From: Rhodopseudomonas sp.
GTDB lineage: Bacteria; Pseudomonadota; Alphaproteobacteria; Rhizobiales; Xanthobacteraceae
Direction of reading: 5' to 3'
DNA length: 64,000 nt
Assembly: GCF_013377015.1 (NCBI RefSeq)
Contig: NZ_JACABA010000002.1
Location: 1,145,691-1,209,690, forward strand
The notes under the pieces are model-generated. The model was given only the letters and a program-made list of their open reading frames with translations, made no database searches and had not been told where the DNA came from. Positions 18,549 through 28,817 of this stretch are shown here, one piece after another (the first letter of the stretch is position 1; every line of letters begins with the position of its first letter). Both the position numbers and the translations under genes were made by a program.

Positions 18549-18893
18549 ATGAGCGCTACCGCGGTAATGGGTGAGGAGCCGGTCGTGATCGACCAGTTGA
18601 AGCGCGCCTCCTCGGCGGAAGATTTCTTCGCGCTGCTCGGCGTCGATTTTGACGCCAAGATCGTCGATGTGGCGCGCCTCCACATTCTAAAGCGGATGGG
18701 GCAGTATCTCGCCAGCGAGGAAATCGACGGTCTGCCCGGTGCGGTGGTCGCCGCCCGCTGCAAGGCGGTGCTGGAGCGGGCCTATGCCGACTTCGTGACC
18801 TCGTCGCCGCTCGACCAGCGCGTGTTCAAGGTGCTGAAGGATGCGGTCGCACCGAAGCCGGCGAATTTCGTGCCGTTCGACGAGCTGAAATAG
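18549..18893 (+). CDS. nifW: NifW
   Basis: A 114-residue NifW, a protein that binds MoFe protein and helps protect or mature it. The family block SSAEDFFALLGVDFD and the following VDVARLHILKRMGQYL are clear. ATG 18549 is chosen because GAGGAGAG lies 6 bp upstream; earlier in-frame ATGs (18528, 18534) lack a better site. It is the last gene of the nifUSVW transcript. Confidence 0.94.
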   Translation: MSATAVMGEEPVVIDQLKRASSAEDFFALLGVDFDAKIVDVARLHILKRMGQYLASEEIDGLPGAVVAARCKAVLERAYADFVTSSPLDQRVFKVLKDAVAPKPANFVPFDELK

Positions 18894-19116
18894 GCGTTTC
18901 GTCCGAAACTCGCGAACGTATCGAAATCTCATCGCGCCCAGCCGGAAAGTTCGTCGTTCCGGCAAGTGTGTTGTGCTGAGCGGCCGGCGCCCGCAATCAC
19001 CACCGCCATCGATGCACCAGCAATCGCCGCCGCTTTGATACCAGCGGCCTTCGCGCTTCGCGCGCCGGAACCGCCCCAGCTTTTCATCCATGCCACGTCC
19101 GGTTCGGCTAAGGCGC

Positions 19117-19132
19117 TGTCGACTTCCCGACA
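19117..19132 (+). promoter_or_regulatory. NifA upstream activator site for fixABCX
   Basis: TGT-N10-ACA (TGTCGACTTCCCGACA), 105 bp upstream of the -24 element at 19237. The remainder of the 393-bp gap 18894-19286 shows no convincing gene; a 100-codon frame over it overlaps the promoter. Confidence 0.82.
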
Positions 19133-19236
19133 AGTGTCCGACTTGTGCTGTCGAAGCTGCCGTCGACAATCCTGCACGGCCCCAGGTCGCTTCAACAAGT
19201 CATTGGTACGACGAGCGAATTCGGTGCCGGCCGAAG

Positions 19237-19253
19237 TTGGTATGAGGCTTGCT
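19237..19253 (+). promoter_or_regulatory. sigma-54 -24/-12 promoter of fixABCX
   Basis: TTGGTATG-N4-TTGCT fits the RpoN consensus with the GG and GC dinucleotides in phase, 33 bp before the fixA ATG. Confidence 0.88.
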
Positions 19254-19286
19254 GTTCTCTTCCCGTGAGCAACCGCGGAGCAGACC

Positions 19287-20132
19287 ATGCATATCGTCGT
19301 ATGTATCAAGCAGGTTCCGGATTCGGCGCAGATCCGTGTCCATCCGGTCACCAATACGATCATGCGCCAGGGCGTGCCGACGATCATCAACCCGTATGAT
19401 CTGTTCGCGCTCGAAGAGGCGTTGCGACTGCGCGACAAGTTCGGCGGCGAAGTCACCGCGCTGACCATGGGCCCGCCCTCGGCCGAGGATAGCTTGCGCA
19501 AGGCGCTCACCTTCGGCGCCAATCGCGCCGTGCTGCTGACCGACCGCTTCTTCGCCGGCGCCGACACCCTGGCGACCAGCTACGCGCTCGCCGCCGCGGT
19601 GCGCAAGATCGGCGCCACCTACGGCGACGTCGACATCGTCTTTACCGGCAAGCAGACCATCGACGGCGATACCGCGCAGGTCGGGCCGGGCGTCGGCAAG
19701 CGGCTGGATTTCATGCAGCTCACCTACGTGTCGAAGGTGGTGGCGCTCGATCTCGCCGGCCGCTGTATCGACGTCGAGCGCCGGTCCGAAGGCGGCGTGC
19801 AGGTGCTGCGCAGCCGGCTGCCCTGTCTGATCACCATGCTGGAAGGCACCAATGAGGTGCGCCGCGGCACCATGGTCAACGCGCTCAGCGCAGCCCGCGC
19901 CACCGTGGTGAAATGGAGTGCGCAGGACGCCGGCGTCGAGGACATTTCGAAATGCGGGCTGCGCGGTTCGCCGACCGTGGTGAAGCGGGTGTTCGCGCCG
20001 ACGCCGCGCGCTGAGAAGGCCGCGCTGGTCGAGCCGGCCGGCCGGCCTCCGGCCGACGCGCTGATCGATGAAATCTTCAAACTCAGGCCGAAGCTCGAAG
20101 CCGACATGTTCGAACTCGCGCGTGGATTCTGA
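19287..20132 (+). CDS. fixA: electron-transfer flavoprotein beta subunit FixA
   Basis: The 281-residue FixA, the EtfB-like subunit of the FixABCX complex, which bifurcates NADH electrons to quinone and to ferredoxin/flavodoxin for nitrogenase. It begins MHIVVCIKQVPDSAQIRV and carries the ETF-beta motifs NPYDLFALEEALRL and FTGKQTIDGDTAQVGPG. It heads the fixABCX operon, 24 bp before fixB. Confidence 0.97.
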   Translation: MHIVVCIKQVPDSAQIRVHPVTNTIMRQGVPTIINPYDLFALEEALRLRDKFGGEVTALTMGPPSAEDSLRKALTFGANRAVLLTDRFFAGADTLATSYALAAAVRKIGATYGDVDIVFTGKQTIDGDTAQVGPGVGKRLDFMQLTYVSKVVALDLAGRCIDVERRSEGGVQVLRSRLPCLITMLEGTNEVRRGTMVNALSAARATVVKWSAQDAGVEDISKCGLRGSPTVVKRVFAPTPRAEKAALVEPAGRPPADALIDEIFKLRPKLEADMFELARGF

Positions 20133-20156
20133 AACTCAGAACAGAAAGCCGCCCAG

Positions 20157-21263
20157 ATGAGCCAGCCCCCCAAACCCGCCGCACAGCCCGCCGGACGCGC
20201 CAACGCCAAGAAGGAGCTGTCCGAGCACTTCAAGCAATACAAGCATGTCTGGGTGTTCATCGAACAGGAACGCGGCCACGTTCATTCGGTGTCGTGGGAA
20301 TTGATGGGAGCCGGCCGCAAGCTCGCCGACAAGCTCGGCGTCGAGCTCGCCGCCGTGGTGATCGGCGCGCCGGGCGAATCGATGCGCGCCGCAGTCGCCG
20401 AATCGTTCTGCTACGGGGCCGATCTCGCCTACATCGTCGCCGACGAGGTGCTCACCGACTATCGCAACGAGTCCTACACCAAGGCGCTGACCGACATCGT
20501 CAACACCTACAAGCCGGAGATCCTGCTGCTCGGCGCCACCACGCTGGGCCGCGATCTCGCCGGCGCGGTGGCCACCACGCTGCTGACCGGGCTGACCGCC
20601 GACTGCACCGAGCTCGATGTCGATACCGACGGCTCGCTGGCGGCGACCCGGCCGACCTTCGGCGGTTCGTTGCTGTGCACGATCTACACGCTGAACTTCC
20701 GGCCGCAGATGGCGACGGTGCGGCCGCGGGTGATGCCGATGCCGGAGCGGGTCGAAAAGCCGGTCGGCCGCGTCATCGAGCATCCGCTCGGCATGGTCGA
20801 AGCCGACATCGTCACCAAGGTGCTGGCCTTCGTGCCGGACCGTGACAAGGCGCAATCCAATTTGGCCTATGCGGATATCGTCGTCGCCGGCGGGCTCGGG
20901 CTGAATTCGATGGAGAATTTCCAGCTGGTGCGGCAGCTCGCCGCCGTGCTCGGCGCCGAATATGGCTGCTCGCGGCCGCTGGTGCAGAAGGGCTGGGTCA
21001 GCTCGGACCGACAGATCGGCCAGACCGGCAAGACCATCCGGCCGAAACTCTACATCGCCGCCGGCATCTCGGGCGCGATCCAGCATCGCGTCGGCGTCGA
21101 CGGCGCTGACCTGATCGTCGCCATCAACACCGACAAGAACGCGCCGATCTTCGATTTCGCCCATCTCGCCATCGTCACCGACGCCGTCCGGCTGCTGCCG
21201 GCGCTGACCGAGGCGTTCCGCAAACGGCTGTCGCCGCATACCCGCGACCGCATCGCCAGCTAG
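20157..21263 (+). CDS. fixB: electron-transfer flavoprotein alpha subunit FixB
   Basis: The 368-residue FixB, the EtfA-like subunit. The C-terminal FAD-binding domain (about 230-350) has [37 protein letters not shown] and [14 protein letters not shown]. It forms the FixAB heterodimer holding the bifurcating flavin. The Lys/Ala/Pro-rich N-terminal 25 residues are usual in alphaproteobacterial FixB. fixC follows after 11 bp. Confidence 0.97.
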   Translation: MSQPPKPAAQPAGRANAKKELSEHFKQYKHVWVFIEQERGHVHSVSWELMGAGRKLADKLGVELAAVVIGAPGESMRAAVAESFCYGADLAYIVADEVLTDYRNESYTKALTDIVNTYKPEILLLGATTLGRDLAGAVATTLLTGLTADCTELDVDTDGSLAATRPTFGGSLLCTIYTLNFRPQMATVRPRVMPMPERVEKPVGRVIEHPLGMVEADIVTKVLAFVPDRDKAQSNLAYADIVVAGGLGLNSMENFQLVRQLAAVLGAEYGCSRPLVQKGWVSSDRQIGQTGKTIRPKLYIAAGISGAIQHRVGVDGADLIVAINTDKNAPIFDFAHLAIVTDAVRLLPALTEAFRKRLSPHTRDRIAS

Positions 21264-21274
21264 AGGAGATCGTC

Positions 21275-22582
21275 ATGATTGAGGAACGGTTCGATGCGAT
21301 CGTGGTCGGCGCCGGCATGGCCGGCAACGCCGCGGCGTTCACGCTGGCCAATCGCGGGCTCAAGGTGCTGCAGATCGAGCGCGGCGAATATGCCGGCTCG
21401 AAGAACGTCCAGGGCGCGATTCTTTACGCGGACATGCTGGAGAAGATGATCCCGAATTTCCGCGAGGACGCGCCGCTGGAGCGGCACCTTGTCGAGCAGC
21501 GGTTCTGGATGATGGACGAGCGCGCCCATACCGGCCTGCATTATCGCTCCGACGATTTCAACGAGGAGCGGCCGAACCGCTACACCATCATCCGGGCGCA
21601 GTTCGACCGATGGTTCTCATCGAAGGTGCAGGAAGCCGGCGCCATCGTGCTGTGCGAGACCACGGTCAAGGAGTTGATCAAGGATGCCTATGGACGGGTG
21701 ATCGGCGTTCTCACTGACCGCGACGGCGGCGAGGTCCATGCCGATGTCGTGGTGCTGGCGGAAGGCGTCAACGGCCTGCTCGGCACCAAGGCCGATCTGC
21801 GCGAGATCCCGAAACCGGAAAACGTCGCGCTGGCCGTCAAGGAAATGCACTTCCTGCCGCGCGAGACCATCGAATCGCGCTTCAACCTGAAGGGCGACGA
21901 AGGCACCGTGATCGAAGCCGCCGGCACCATCTCGCGCGGCATGGCCGGGATGGGCTTCATCTACGCCAACAAGGAATCGATCTCGGTCGGCATCGGCTGC
22001 TTGGTGTCGGATTTCCAGAAGACCGGCGAGACGCCGTACGATCTGCTGGAGCGGTTCAAGCGGCACCCCTCGGTGGCGCCGCTGCTCGAGGGCTCCGAGG
22101 TCAAGGAATATGCCGGCCATCTGATTCCCGAAGGCGGCTACAACGCCGTTCCCAAGCTCTATGGCGACGGCTGGGTGGTGGTCGGCGACGCCGCGCAGCT
22201 CAACAATTTCGTCCACCGCGAGGGCTCCAATCTCGCCATGACCTCCGGCCGGCTCGCCGCCGAGGCGATCTTCCAGGTCAAGTCGCGCAAGGACCCGATG
22301 ACGGCGCAGAACCTGTCGCTGTACAAGGCGATGCTCGACAACTCCTTCGTCATGAAGGATCTCAAGAAGTACAAGGATATGCCGGGACTGCTGCATATCC
22401 AGTCGCAGAACTTCTTCCTGACCTATCCGCAACTGGTGTCGAAGGCGATGCAGAATTTCGTTCGCGTCGACGGCACGCCGAAGGTCGAGAAGGAGAAGGT
22501 CACTCTAAAGTCGTTCGTCGCGGCACGGTCCTGGGCCGGCCTGTTCGGCGACGCGATCAAATTCGCCCGTGCTTGGCGATAG
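21275..22582 (+). CDS. fixC: FixC, ETF-quinone oxidoreductase-like flavoprotein
   Basis: The 435-residue FixC passes low-energy electrons from FixAB to the quinone pool. The N-terminal dinucleotide fold is [19 protein letters not shown] (8-26), the second FAD motif is [12 protein letters not shown] (near 300), and a conserved quinone-side segment ends [21 protein letters not shown] precedes the ATG. FixX is encoded 70 bp downstream. Confidence 0.97.
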   Translation: MIEERFDAIVVGAGMAGNAAAFTLANRGLKVLQIERGEYAGSKNVQGAILYADMLEKMIPNFREDAPLERHLVEQRFWMMDERAHTGLHYRSDDFNEERPNRYTIIRAQFDRWFSSKVQEAGAIVLCETTVKELIKDAYGRVIGVLTDRDGGEVHADVVVLAEGVNGLLGTKADLREIPKPENVALAVKEMHFLPRETIESRFNLKGDEGTVIEAAGTISRGMAGMGFIYANKESISVGIGCLVSDFQKTGETPYDLLERFKRHPSVAPLLEGSEVKEYAGHLIPEGGYNAVPKLYGDGWVVVGDAAQLNNFVHREGSNLAMTSGRLAAEAIFQVKSRKDPMTAQNLSLYKAMLDNSFVMKDLKKYKDMPGLLHIQSQNFFLTYPQLVSKAMQNFVRVDGTPKVEKEKVTLKSFVAARSWAGLFGDAIKFARAWR

Positions 22583-22651
22583 AACTTGGTGATGACGACA
22601 CGGACCCCGACGACGGGCCGTGAGTGAACGGACAATCTGGAGGTCGAGACG

Positions 22652-22948
22652 ATGACAACGGAAATCGCGGTGCGCGTCGAGGACAAGCTGTTTCAGAACC
22701 GCTATCTGGTCGATGTCGGCCAGGCCCATATCAAGGTGCGGCCGCATACCACGCCGTCGCCGGCGCTGCTGGCGCTGCTGAAGGCGTGCCCGGCGCATTG
22801 CTATGAGCTCAACAGCAACGGCCAGGTCGAAATCGCGGCCGACGGCTGCGTCGAATGCGGCACCTGCCGGGTGATCGCCGCGCCGGGCGGCGATATCGAA
22901 TGGAGCTACCCGCGCGGCGGCTACGGCGTGCTGTTCAAATTCGGCTAG
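22652..22948 (+). CDS. fixX: FixX ferredoxin-like protein
   Basis: The 98-residue FixX carries the [4Fe-4S] cluster(s) paired with FixC. The motifs are CPAHCYE (about 51-57) and [11 protein letters not shown] (about 72-82), followed by the conserved [15 protein letters not shown] end. GGAGG lies upstream of the ATG. It is the last gene of the nitrogen fixation block; a minus-strand gene converges on it 33 bp later. Confidence 0.96.
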   Translation: MTTEIAVRVEDKLFQNRYLVDVGQAHIKVRPHTTPSPALLALLKACPAHCYELNSNGQVEIAADGCVECGTCRVIAAPGGDIEWSYPRGGYGVLFKFG

Positions 22949-22981
22949 TTCTGATCGCGGCGGCAGGCGCGTGATTGCCGG

Positions 22982-23569
22982 TCAGGCCGCGGAGGAGGCC
23001 ATGGTGATGGCGTCGGCGATTTCGCACGGGGTGTCGAAACCGCGCCGCGACAGCCAGCGATGCAAACGCGGCGAACCGATAGGTGCCTCCTCGGCGAGGC
23101 CATCAGTGAACACGCGCCAAGGTCCGATGTTCCGCTGCGGGACGCCGACCACGACCGGAATGCCGAGCTCGATGGCCTCGCCGATTACGTCGCACAGGCC
23201 CTCGCCCTCGCTTTCAAGCCTGCCGAACTTGTTCAGAATCAGCAGTTCCGGCCCGTTTCTGATCGATGCCGAGATCAGCGCCGCGGCTTCCTGCACGGCT
23301 GCCGGATCCAATCGACAGCCGGTCGCCCGCTTGTCGCGATCCTCCGACAACTGAAGAATGATCCGGGTGGCGAGCTCCTCGAGCTCCATGTCGCAACTGG
23401 GTTTGCCGTCGCGACAGCCTGAACTGGCCGGGACGACACCTGCAACCGCAACGCCGCTGTCGCGCAGGCGATAGCCGAAATCGGAAATGAAGCGACCCGC
23501 GGCGGCACCGTCCGAGTAGACGATGCCGAGAACCGAGGGTCTGGCCAAAGCGCCGTGGCTTCGAAACAT
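22982..23569 (-). CDS. DUF2478 family protein, possible nucleotide-binding Mo-related protein
   Basis: A 195-residue protein of the DUF2478 group, whose members often lie near molybdenum uptake or nif genes (family knowledge, function unproven). It has a Rossmann-like start (SVLGIVYSDGAAAGRFISDF), a cysteine pair in SGCRDGKPSCDMEL, and a P-loop-NTPase-like strand ELLILNKFGRLESEGEG resembling the THEP1 Walker B region. No clear Walker A is seen. It converges with fixX. A 6-bp-arm palindrome (23608-23622) lies 39 bp upstream of its ATG. Confidence 0.72.
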   Translation of the reverse strand: MFRSHGALARPSVLGIVYSDGAAAGRFISDFGYRLRDSGVAVAGVVPASSGCRDGKPSCDMELEELATRIILQLSEDRDKRATGCRLDPAAVQEAAALISASIRNGPELLILNKFGRLESEGEGLCDVIGEAIELGIPVVVGVPQRNIGPWRVFTDGLAEEAPIGSPRLHRWLSRRGFDTPCEIADAITMASSAA

Positions 23570-23933
23570 CCGCTCTATCCGTTGAACTCCGGTACAATAT
23601 TGCTTGAAGTCTGTGACAGACTCGCTCGTCCGCTGCTTTGCGTCAAATCAATCAGCACTTAGTCGCGGGACGACTTGGTCCCAATGGTTTGGGCACCGAG
23701 TGAGCACCGCGTCGCTCGGCCCATATCGGAGGCGGCGCGCCGGGGTGCTGTGCTGACGGTCCGGCACGGACATTTTTGGATATCTGATGTGCGTCGCCGC
23801 CTCCCGGAGGCCACTGGCGGTCGATGCGTCCAGATCGAGCGACGAACCCTGTGCTAGGTTGAGAATCGATATAGGGGCTCGGTTCGATATGGTCGGACTG
23901 CGCGATCGGCGGACTCAGGGAAGATCTATCGCA
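23570..23933. other. 364-bp divergent gap between DUF2478 gene and VanZ-like gene
   Basis: No gene is supported here. It holds the palindrome AGTCTG-TGA-CAGACT (23608-23622), a possible operator for the minus-strand gene, and a small inverted repeat GGGAC/GTCCC (23667-23682). No -24/-12 sequence is seen. Confidence 0.5.
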
Positions 23934-24296
23934 ATGGTTTCGTTCAAGACAGCTGAGACCGCGCTGCGGATCGTGGCCTGGATCGCGATCGCCATGATCG
24001 CTTTCGTGACGCTGGGGCCGTTGAGCCTTCGGCCCGAAAGCGCGATGGGACCCAATGCAGAGCGTTTTCTTGCCTTTCTGGTGGTCGGCATATTATTCGC
24101 CGCGGCATATCCCAGATACATCTGGTTTGCCGCAGTCATTGTGATTGGCGCAGCGATCCTGCTGGAGTTTTTTCAATTGTTGTCGCCGTCCCGACACGGC
24201 CGGGCGCTGGATGCGGCGATCAAGATCGTCGGCGGAATTCTCGGTCTCGGGGCAGGATGGATGCTGACGAAATTGGTCCGGTCGAGACAGGATTGA
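23934..24296 (+). CDS. VanZ-like small membrane protein
   Basis: A 120-residue protein with three or four membrane segments (about 10-30, 43-60, 63-80, 98-115) and the VanZ-like pattern of a Glu/Phe-Phe-Gln segment (LLEFFQLLSPSRHGRALDAAIKIVGG). ATG 23934 with AGGGAAGA upstream is preferred; ATG 23889 would add 15 charged residues. VanZ-like proteins in surface polysaccharide loci have no settled function. It converges with the glycosyltransferase gene at 24357. Confidence 0.72.
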   Translation: MVSFKTAETALRIVAWIAIAMIAFVTLGPLSLRPESAMGPNAERFLAFLVVGILFAAAYPRYIWFAAVIVIGAAILLEFFQLLSPSRHGRALDAAIKIVGGILGLGAGWMLTKLVRSRQD

Positions 24297-24356
24297 CAGC
24301 GACCCCGGACGTGGGTCGTCGTCGGCCGCACAGATCAAGTTGGACAGAGCTGGAAC

Positions 24357-25475
24357 CTATGCCCGGGAAGCGATCTGACCGAGGCGGAGCGCACGAGCCT
24401 GCATCTGCTCGGTGGGCGCCAGGCCCAGGACATCGAACACGACCTGGATCCGATGCAGCCAGTCGTGCCTGAGTGCCGCCTGCCGCAGGTTTTCGCGCAT
24501 GACGGCCCGCAATCGCGCGGGGTCGACGTTCAGCTCTGCCAGGATCCGGCCGATATCGGGAGAGTCGAACGGCAACTCGATCACCGCGTCCGGCCAGTCG
24601 AACTGCCGCCTGAATTCGTCGGTGCGCGGTGCTTCGCCGAGCATCACCGTGCCCGCCGCGGCGCCTTCGTAGAACCGCGCCGAGATCTCGTCGCGGCCCG
24701 CCGCGAACGCGGGATCGTTGACGTGGCTGCGATTGGCGATGAAGTAGCGGCTGTTCTTGAGCAGCGTCGCCAACATCAGGCGATGCTCGCGCGGATTGTC
24801 GACGCGGAAGGTGCGTTGCTTCAGGTCGAAGCCGCTCGCCGCCACGGTGTCGTAGTAATAGAACGTGCTCCGTCGCTCGGCATCCTCGAGCAGGGCCTGA
24901 TGCGTCACCGCCGAGCGCCGGCCGATGTTGCAGAGTTCGATCGGGCGGGGCTGGTCGGCGGCGGGCGCGAAGCGCAGCACGTCCACGGCGAGCGGCAGGT
25001 AGCTGCACGGCCTGCCGGTGATGCGCGCAACGTCGTCAACGCTATCGCGCAGCCCGAGAAAGATGTGATCGAATCCGGACAATAGCTCGAGCAGATATTC
25101 CGGCAGGTTGTCGGACCAGACTTCGGTGATGAAGCAGGCCGCCTTACGGCAGCGCTGGCGCCAGTTTGGAATGGTCGCGAGCGAATACAGTTCGAAAGCG
25201 TGACTGAACATCGGAAAAAACAGCTCGTAGTCACGCTCCAACGACACCGTATTCCGCGAAGCGGGCGCGAAGCGGCGTGCAAGCTCCGGCGATCCGGATG
25301 CCATGCGGACAAGCTTGTAGGCGCGTCGGGAGAATTCCAGCGACGACAGGTCGGTGACGTCGATTCGCTCGGCGCCGGTGACGGCCGCGACGGTGTCCTC
25401 GAATTCGTAGGCCAGACAATATGCAACGAGATCGGATATTCGGCGTTCAGATAGCAGCAATACCCTGTCTTGCAC
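24357..25475 (-). CDS. GT-B-like glycosyltransferase
   Basis: A 372-residue protein that looks like a GT-B fold transferase of the CgeB/Glyco_trans_1_2 type. The C-terminal half has EISARFYEGAAAGTVMLGEAPRTDEF (about 268-293), the EGxAAG-type acceptor/nucleotide-sugar motif, followed by a spaced DxP segment. There is no signal peptide or membrane helix. The start is GTG with AGGGA upstream. It is the first transferase of the polysaccharide locus; substrates are unknown. Confidence 0.7.
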   Translation of the reverse strand: MQDRVLLLSERRISDLVAYCLAYEFEDTVAAVTGAERIDVTDLSSLEFSRRAYKLVRMASGSPELARRFAPASRNTVSLERDYELFFPMFSHAFELYSLATIPNWRQRCRKAACFITEVWSDNLPEYLLELLSGFDHIFLGLRDSVDDVARITGRPCSYLPLAVDVLRFAPAADQPRPIELCNIGRRSAVTHQALLEDAERRSTFYYYDTVAASGFDLKQRTFRVDNPREHRLMLATLLKNSRYFIANRSHVNDPAFAAGRDEISARFYEGAAAGTVMLGEAPRTDEFRRQFDWPDAVIELPFDSPDIGRILAELNVDPARLRAVMRENLRQAALRHDWLHRIQVVFDVLGLAPTEQMQARALRLGQIASRA

Positions 25476-25830
25476 GAGTTCAAGTCCCTGTCGGTTCGAC
25501 GTTCGAGCGCCGTTGCGGTCAAGAGACCATGTTTGCGTCGCTCCGACAATCCCGCGGCGTCGGCGGATTCTGTCGGTTTCGTCGCATAAGGTAAAATTTG
25601 ATGAAACCCATTTACGCTATCAGTGAAGCATGCGACCGGCAGTAGCGGCGTAAGCGCTGGTTTCGTCGGGGTGAGCGGCTTGTGTCGATCGTTTTTCGAC
25701 CCGAACAATGATGTTTCGGACGCGACTTACGATTAACCTAAATCCCGAACACCGCGTGTATTGCGGGGACAACATCGACTACATTGAAGCCAGAAGCGAT
25801 TATCGAAGCCCAACGATTGAGGTGTGACAA
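25476..25830. other. 355-bp divergent promoter region
   Basis: The region between divergent genes holds no supported gene. An AT-rich patch (about 25590-25625) and ATTAACCTAAAT (about 25732-25743) are the likely promoter material. GAGGTGTGACAA lies just before the ATG at 25831. Confidence 0.45.
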
Positions 25831-26886
25831 ATGCGTGTATTGCTGACCGGACATCTTGGCTACATCGGCACGGTGATGACCCCCATGTTGCTTGAGGCCG
25901 GACACACGGTCGTCGGTCTCGACAGCAATCTGTACGCACGCTGCACATTCCCGCAGGGCGGCACCATTCACGACGTGCCGACCATCCACAAGGATACGCG
26001 CGACGTCGAACTGGCCGATTTCAAAGGGATCGATGCCGTTCTGCACCTCGCGGCGCTCTCCAACGATCCGCTCGGCAATCTCAAGCCGGGCCTCACCGAC
26101 GACATCAATCATCGCGCCAGCGTCCGCATGGCGGAACTCGCCAAGCAGGCCGGCGTCAGCCGCTTCGTGTTTGCCTCGTCCTGCAGCAACTACGGCAAGG
26201 CCGGCGAAGGCATGATCGATGAGACCGGCGCGCTCAATCCGGTGACGGCCTATGGCGAGTCGAAGGTGAATTCCGAGCGCGGCATCGCCCGGCTCGCCGG
26301 CGACGGGTTCTGCCCGGTCTATCTGCGACCGGCGACGGCCTACGGCCTGTCGCCGCGGCTGCGGTTCGACGTCGTCCTCAACAATTTGGTCGCCTGGGCG
26401 GTCACGACCAAGAAGATCCATTTGAAGTCGGATGGAACGCCGTGGCGCCCGATCGTGCATATCGAAGACATTTCGCGCGCGTTCATCGCCGCGCTCGAAG
26501 CGCCCGCCGACGCGGTGTTCAACGAGGCGTTCAATGTCGGCCAGACCGCCCACAACTACCAGATCCGCGATCTCGCAAAGATCGTCGCCGAAGTCGTGCC
26601 GGGATGCGAAGTCGAATTCGCCGACGGCGCGGGGCCGGATACGCGGTCGTATCGCGTGAGCTTCGAGAAGATCCGAACCCGGCTGCCGCAGTTCAAGCCG
26701 CAATGGGATGCCAAAAAGGGCGCCGAGCAGCTCTACAAGGCGTACCTCGCGTCCGGTATCACTCTGGAAGAATTCGAGGGGCCGCGCTACCAGCGCATCG
26801 GCCACATCAACAAGCTGTTGGCCGACGGAATCCTCGACGCCGATCTGCGGCACCGCTCGGCGGCGAGCCGGACGGCCGCGGCGTAG
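25831..26886 (+). CDS. NAD-dependent sugar epimerase/dehydratase (extended SDR)
   Basis: A 351-residue extended SDR acting on a nucleotide-sugar. The NAD motif is TGHLGYIG (6-13), the active-site tetrad includes Ser in ASSCSNYG and the YGESK pair (near 144-148), and RPATAYG is the substrate-side motif. With the cytidylyltransferase at 30300 and the C-methyltransferase at 29014 it could act on a CDP- or dTDP-hexose, but the exact reaction cannot be read from sequence. Confidence 0.85.
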   Translation: MRVLLTGHLGYIGTVMTPMLLEAGHTVVGLDSNLYARCTFPQGGTIHDVPTIHKDTRDVELADFKGIDAVLHLAALSNDPLGNLKPGLTDDINHRASVRMAELAKQAGVSRFVFASSCSNYGKAGEGMIDETGALNPVTAYGESKVNSERGIARLAGDGFCPVYLRPATAYGLSPRLRFDVVLNNLVAWAVTTKKIHLKSDGTPWRPIVHIEDISRAFIAALEAPADAVFNEAFNVGQTAHNYQIRDLAKIVAEVVPGCEVEFADGAGPDTRSYRVSFEKIRTRLPQFKPQWDAKKGAEQLYKAYLASGITLEEFEGPRYQRIGHINKLLADGILDADLRHRSAASRTAAA

Positions 26887-26968
26887 GCGGCTCCGGCGCT
26901 GGCGAGTTCCTGAGGTCGGCCGGCGCGCGCGGTCGATCGGGGGCCGATCGCGCAATGAAGGTCGTGGG

Positions 26969-28276
26969 ATGTCCTTGGACAAATCTGTCAGCGACGATGT
27001 CGGCGCCGAGATCTTCGCGCTGGCCGCGAAGATCTACCCGATTTGCCGCAGCATCACCGGCGACGGCGTCAGGCAGACGTTGCACGAACTCGCCGCCCAT
27101 ATCGCGCTCGACATCCATGAAGTCCCGACCGGAACCAGCGTTCTCGACTGGACGGTTCCGCGCGAATGGAACATTCGCGACGCCTATATCAAGAACGAGC
27201 GGGGCGAAAGGATCGTCGATTTCAATCGATCGAATCTGCACGTCATGGGCTACAGCATGCCGGTTCACCGCCGCATCTCGCTCGCCGAACTGAAACAGCA
27301 CGTCTACACGCTGCCCGACCAACCCGATCTGATTCCGTACCGGACGTCGTATTACGCGGAAAACTGGGCATTCTGCTTGCCCCATCGCCAGCTCGAAGCG
27401 CTGCCGGACGATACCTACGAGGTCTTGATCGACTCAACCTTGAGTGACGGACATCTGACCTACGGCGAATATTTCCACCAGGGAGAAACGGCGGACGAGT
27501 TTCTATTCTCCGCCCACATCTGCCATCCCTCGCTTGCCAACGACAATTGCTCGGGCATCGCGCTGCTGACGCATCTCGCCAAGCGCATCTCCCGGATCCG
27601 AACCCGATACAGCTATCGCTTTCTGTTCGCCCCCGGTACGATCGGCGCGATCACCTGGCTCGCGCGCAATGAGGACAAGGTCGACCGCATCAAGCACGGG
27701 CTGGTCGTCTCGATGCTCGGGGACCCGGGCGGCCCGACCTACAAGAAGAGTCGACGCGGCGATGCCGAGATCGACCGAGCGATGATCCATACGCTGCGGC
27801 ATTCCGGCTTGTCGGCGACCATCGAGGAGTTCTCTCCCTACGGCTACGACGAGCGGCAATACTGCTCGCCCGGCTTCAATCTGCCGGTCGGGCTGTTTCA
27901 GCGCAGCAAATTCGGCGCGATTCCCGAATATCATACGTCGGCGGACAATATGGATTTCATTCGGCCGGACGCTCTGAGCGAATCCTCCCGGCTGATCGAC
28001 GCGGCGATCGGCGCGATCGAAGCCAACGGCACCTACCGCAACACGGCGCCGAAGGGCGAACCGCAGCTTGGAAGGCGCGGGCTCTATGGCGCGATCGGCG
28101 GCGACAAGGACGCCGCCGCCGCCAACATGGCGATGCTCTGGATCCTGAATCTGTCGGACGGCGGCCATTCCCTGCTGGACATCGCGCAGCGCGCCGATCT
28201 TCCGTTCGAGGTCGTCGAAAGAACTGCCAGACGGCTTGGCGATCACGGCTTGCTGAAGCCGCTCGGCGAGGCGTGA
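26969..28276 (+). CDS. DUF4910 aminopeptidase-like protein
   Basis: A 435-residue protein of the DUF4910/DUF2172 type, an M28-like peptidase fold plus a C-terminal winged helix. Likely zinc ligands are the His in SAHICHPSLANDNCSG (near 180) and the His in PEYHTSADN (near 320). The last 80 residues (MLWILNLSDGGHSLLDIAQRADLP and on) look like a winged-helix domain. It is found inside polysaccharide loci, where it may process an N-acyl or amide-linked sugar (inference). ATG 26969 is used; the longer frame is unsupported. Confidence 0.78.
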   Translation: MSLDKSVSDDVGAEIFALAAKIYPICRSITGDGVRQTLHELAAHIALDIHEVPTGTSVLDWTVPREWNIRDAYIKNERGERIVDFNRSNLHVMGYSMPVHRRISLAELKQHVYTLPDQPDLIPYRTSYYAENWAFCLPHRQLEALPDDTYEVLIDSTLSDGHLTYGEYFHQGETADEFLFSAHICHPSLANDNCSGIALLTHLAKRISRIRTRYSYRFLFAPGTIGAITWLARNEDKVDRIKHGLVVSMLGDPGGPTYKKSRRGDAEIDRAMIHTLRHSGLSATIEEFSPYGYDERQYCSPGFNLPVGLFQRSKFGAIPEYHTSADNMDFIRPDALSESSRLIDAAIGAIEANGTYRNTAPKGEPQLGRRGLYGAIGGDKDAAAANMAMLWILNLSDGGHSLLDIAQRADLPFEVVERTARRLGDHGLLKPLGEA

Positions 28277-28286
28277 GGCGCGTCGG

Positions 28287-28817
28287 TCAGGCCGCGAAAT
28301 CAGGCCACAGCAGATCCTTTTCGGCGATCGTCGTGATCGGTAGCGGCCAATCGATGCGGAACGCGGGATCGTTGTAGCGCACGCCGCTGGCTGCCGCTGG
28401 CGCATAGAATTCCGAGATCAGATAATTCACCCGCGTGTCATCGCGCAGCGTCTGGAAACCGTGCGCGAAGCCTTTCGGAATATACAACTGCAAGCCGTTC
28501 TCGCCGGACAGTTCGAAGCCCGCCGATTTCCGGAACGTCGAAGATTCCGGCCGCAGATCGACGATGACGTCCCAGATCGATCCGCCGAGGCATCGCACCA
28601 GCTTCACTTCGCCGTGAGGGGCGCGCTGAAAGTGCATCCCGCGCACTGTCCCCTTGCGCAGCGAATGCGAGACGCTGTGTTGGGGGAATTCGGTTTCGAG
28701 TCCGTGCGCGCGAAATTCGTTGACGCAGAAAGTGCGCATGAAGGAGCCGCGATCGTCGCGCATCGGCTCCGGATGAACCAGCACCGCGCCGTCCAGAGTA
28801 GTTACTTCGAACCGCAT
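28287..28817 (-). CDS. rfbC: dTDP-4-dehydrorhamnose 3,5-epimerase-like protein
   Basis: A 176-residue cupin of the RmlC family. Family landmarks are DDRGSFMRTF, the catalytic His in VRGMHFQ (near 61), KLVRCLGGSIWDVIVDLR and YIPKGFAHGFQTL. No rmlA, rmlB or rmlD gene is visible nearby, so the substrate may be a CDP-6-deoxy-4-keto-hexose made with the neighbouring cytidylyltransferase. It is transcribed divergently from the methyltransferase at 29014. Confidence 0.88.
   Translation of the reverse strand: MRFEVTTLDGAVLVHPEPMRDDRGSFMRTFCVNEFRAHGLETEFPQHSVSHSLRKGTVRGMHFQRAPHGEVKLVRCLGGSIWDVIVDLRPESSTFRKSAGFELSGENGLQLYIPKGFAHGFQTLRDDTRVNYLISEFYAPAAASGVRYNDPAFRIDWPLPITTIAEKDLLWPDFAA

Noticed and set aside
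18966-19268. 100-codon plus-strand ORF upstream of fixA
   Set aside because: It overlaps the NifA site and the fixA -24/-12 promoter, has a random-looking residue mix and no recognisable ribosome site or family.
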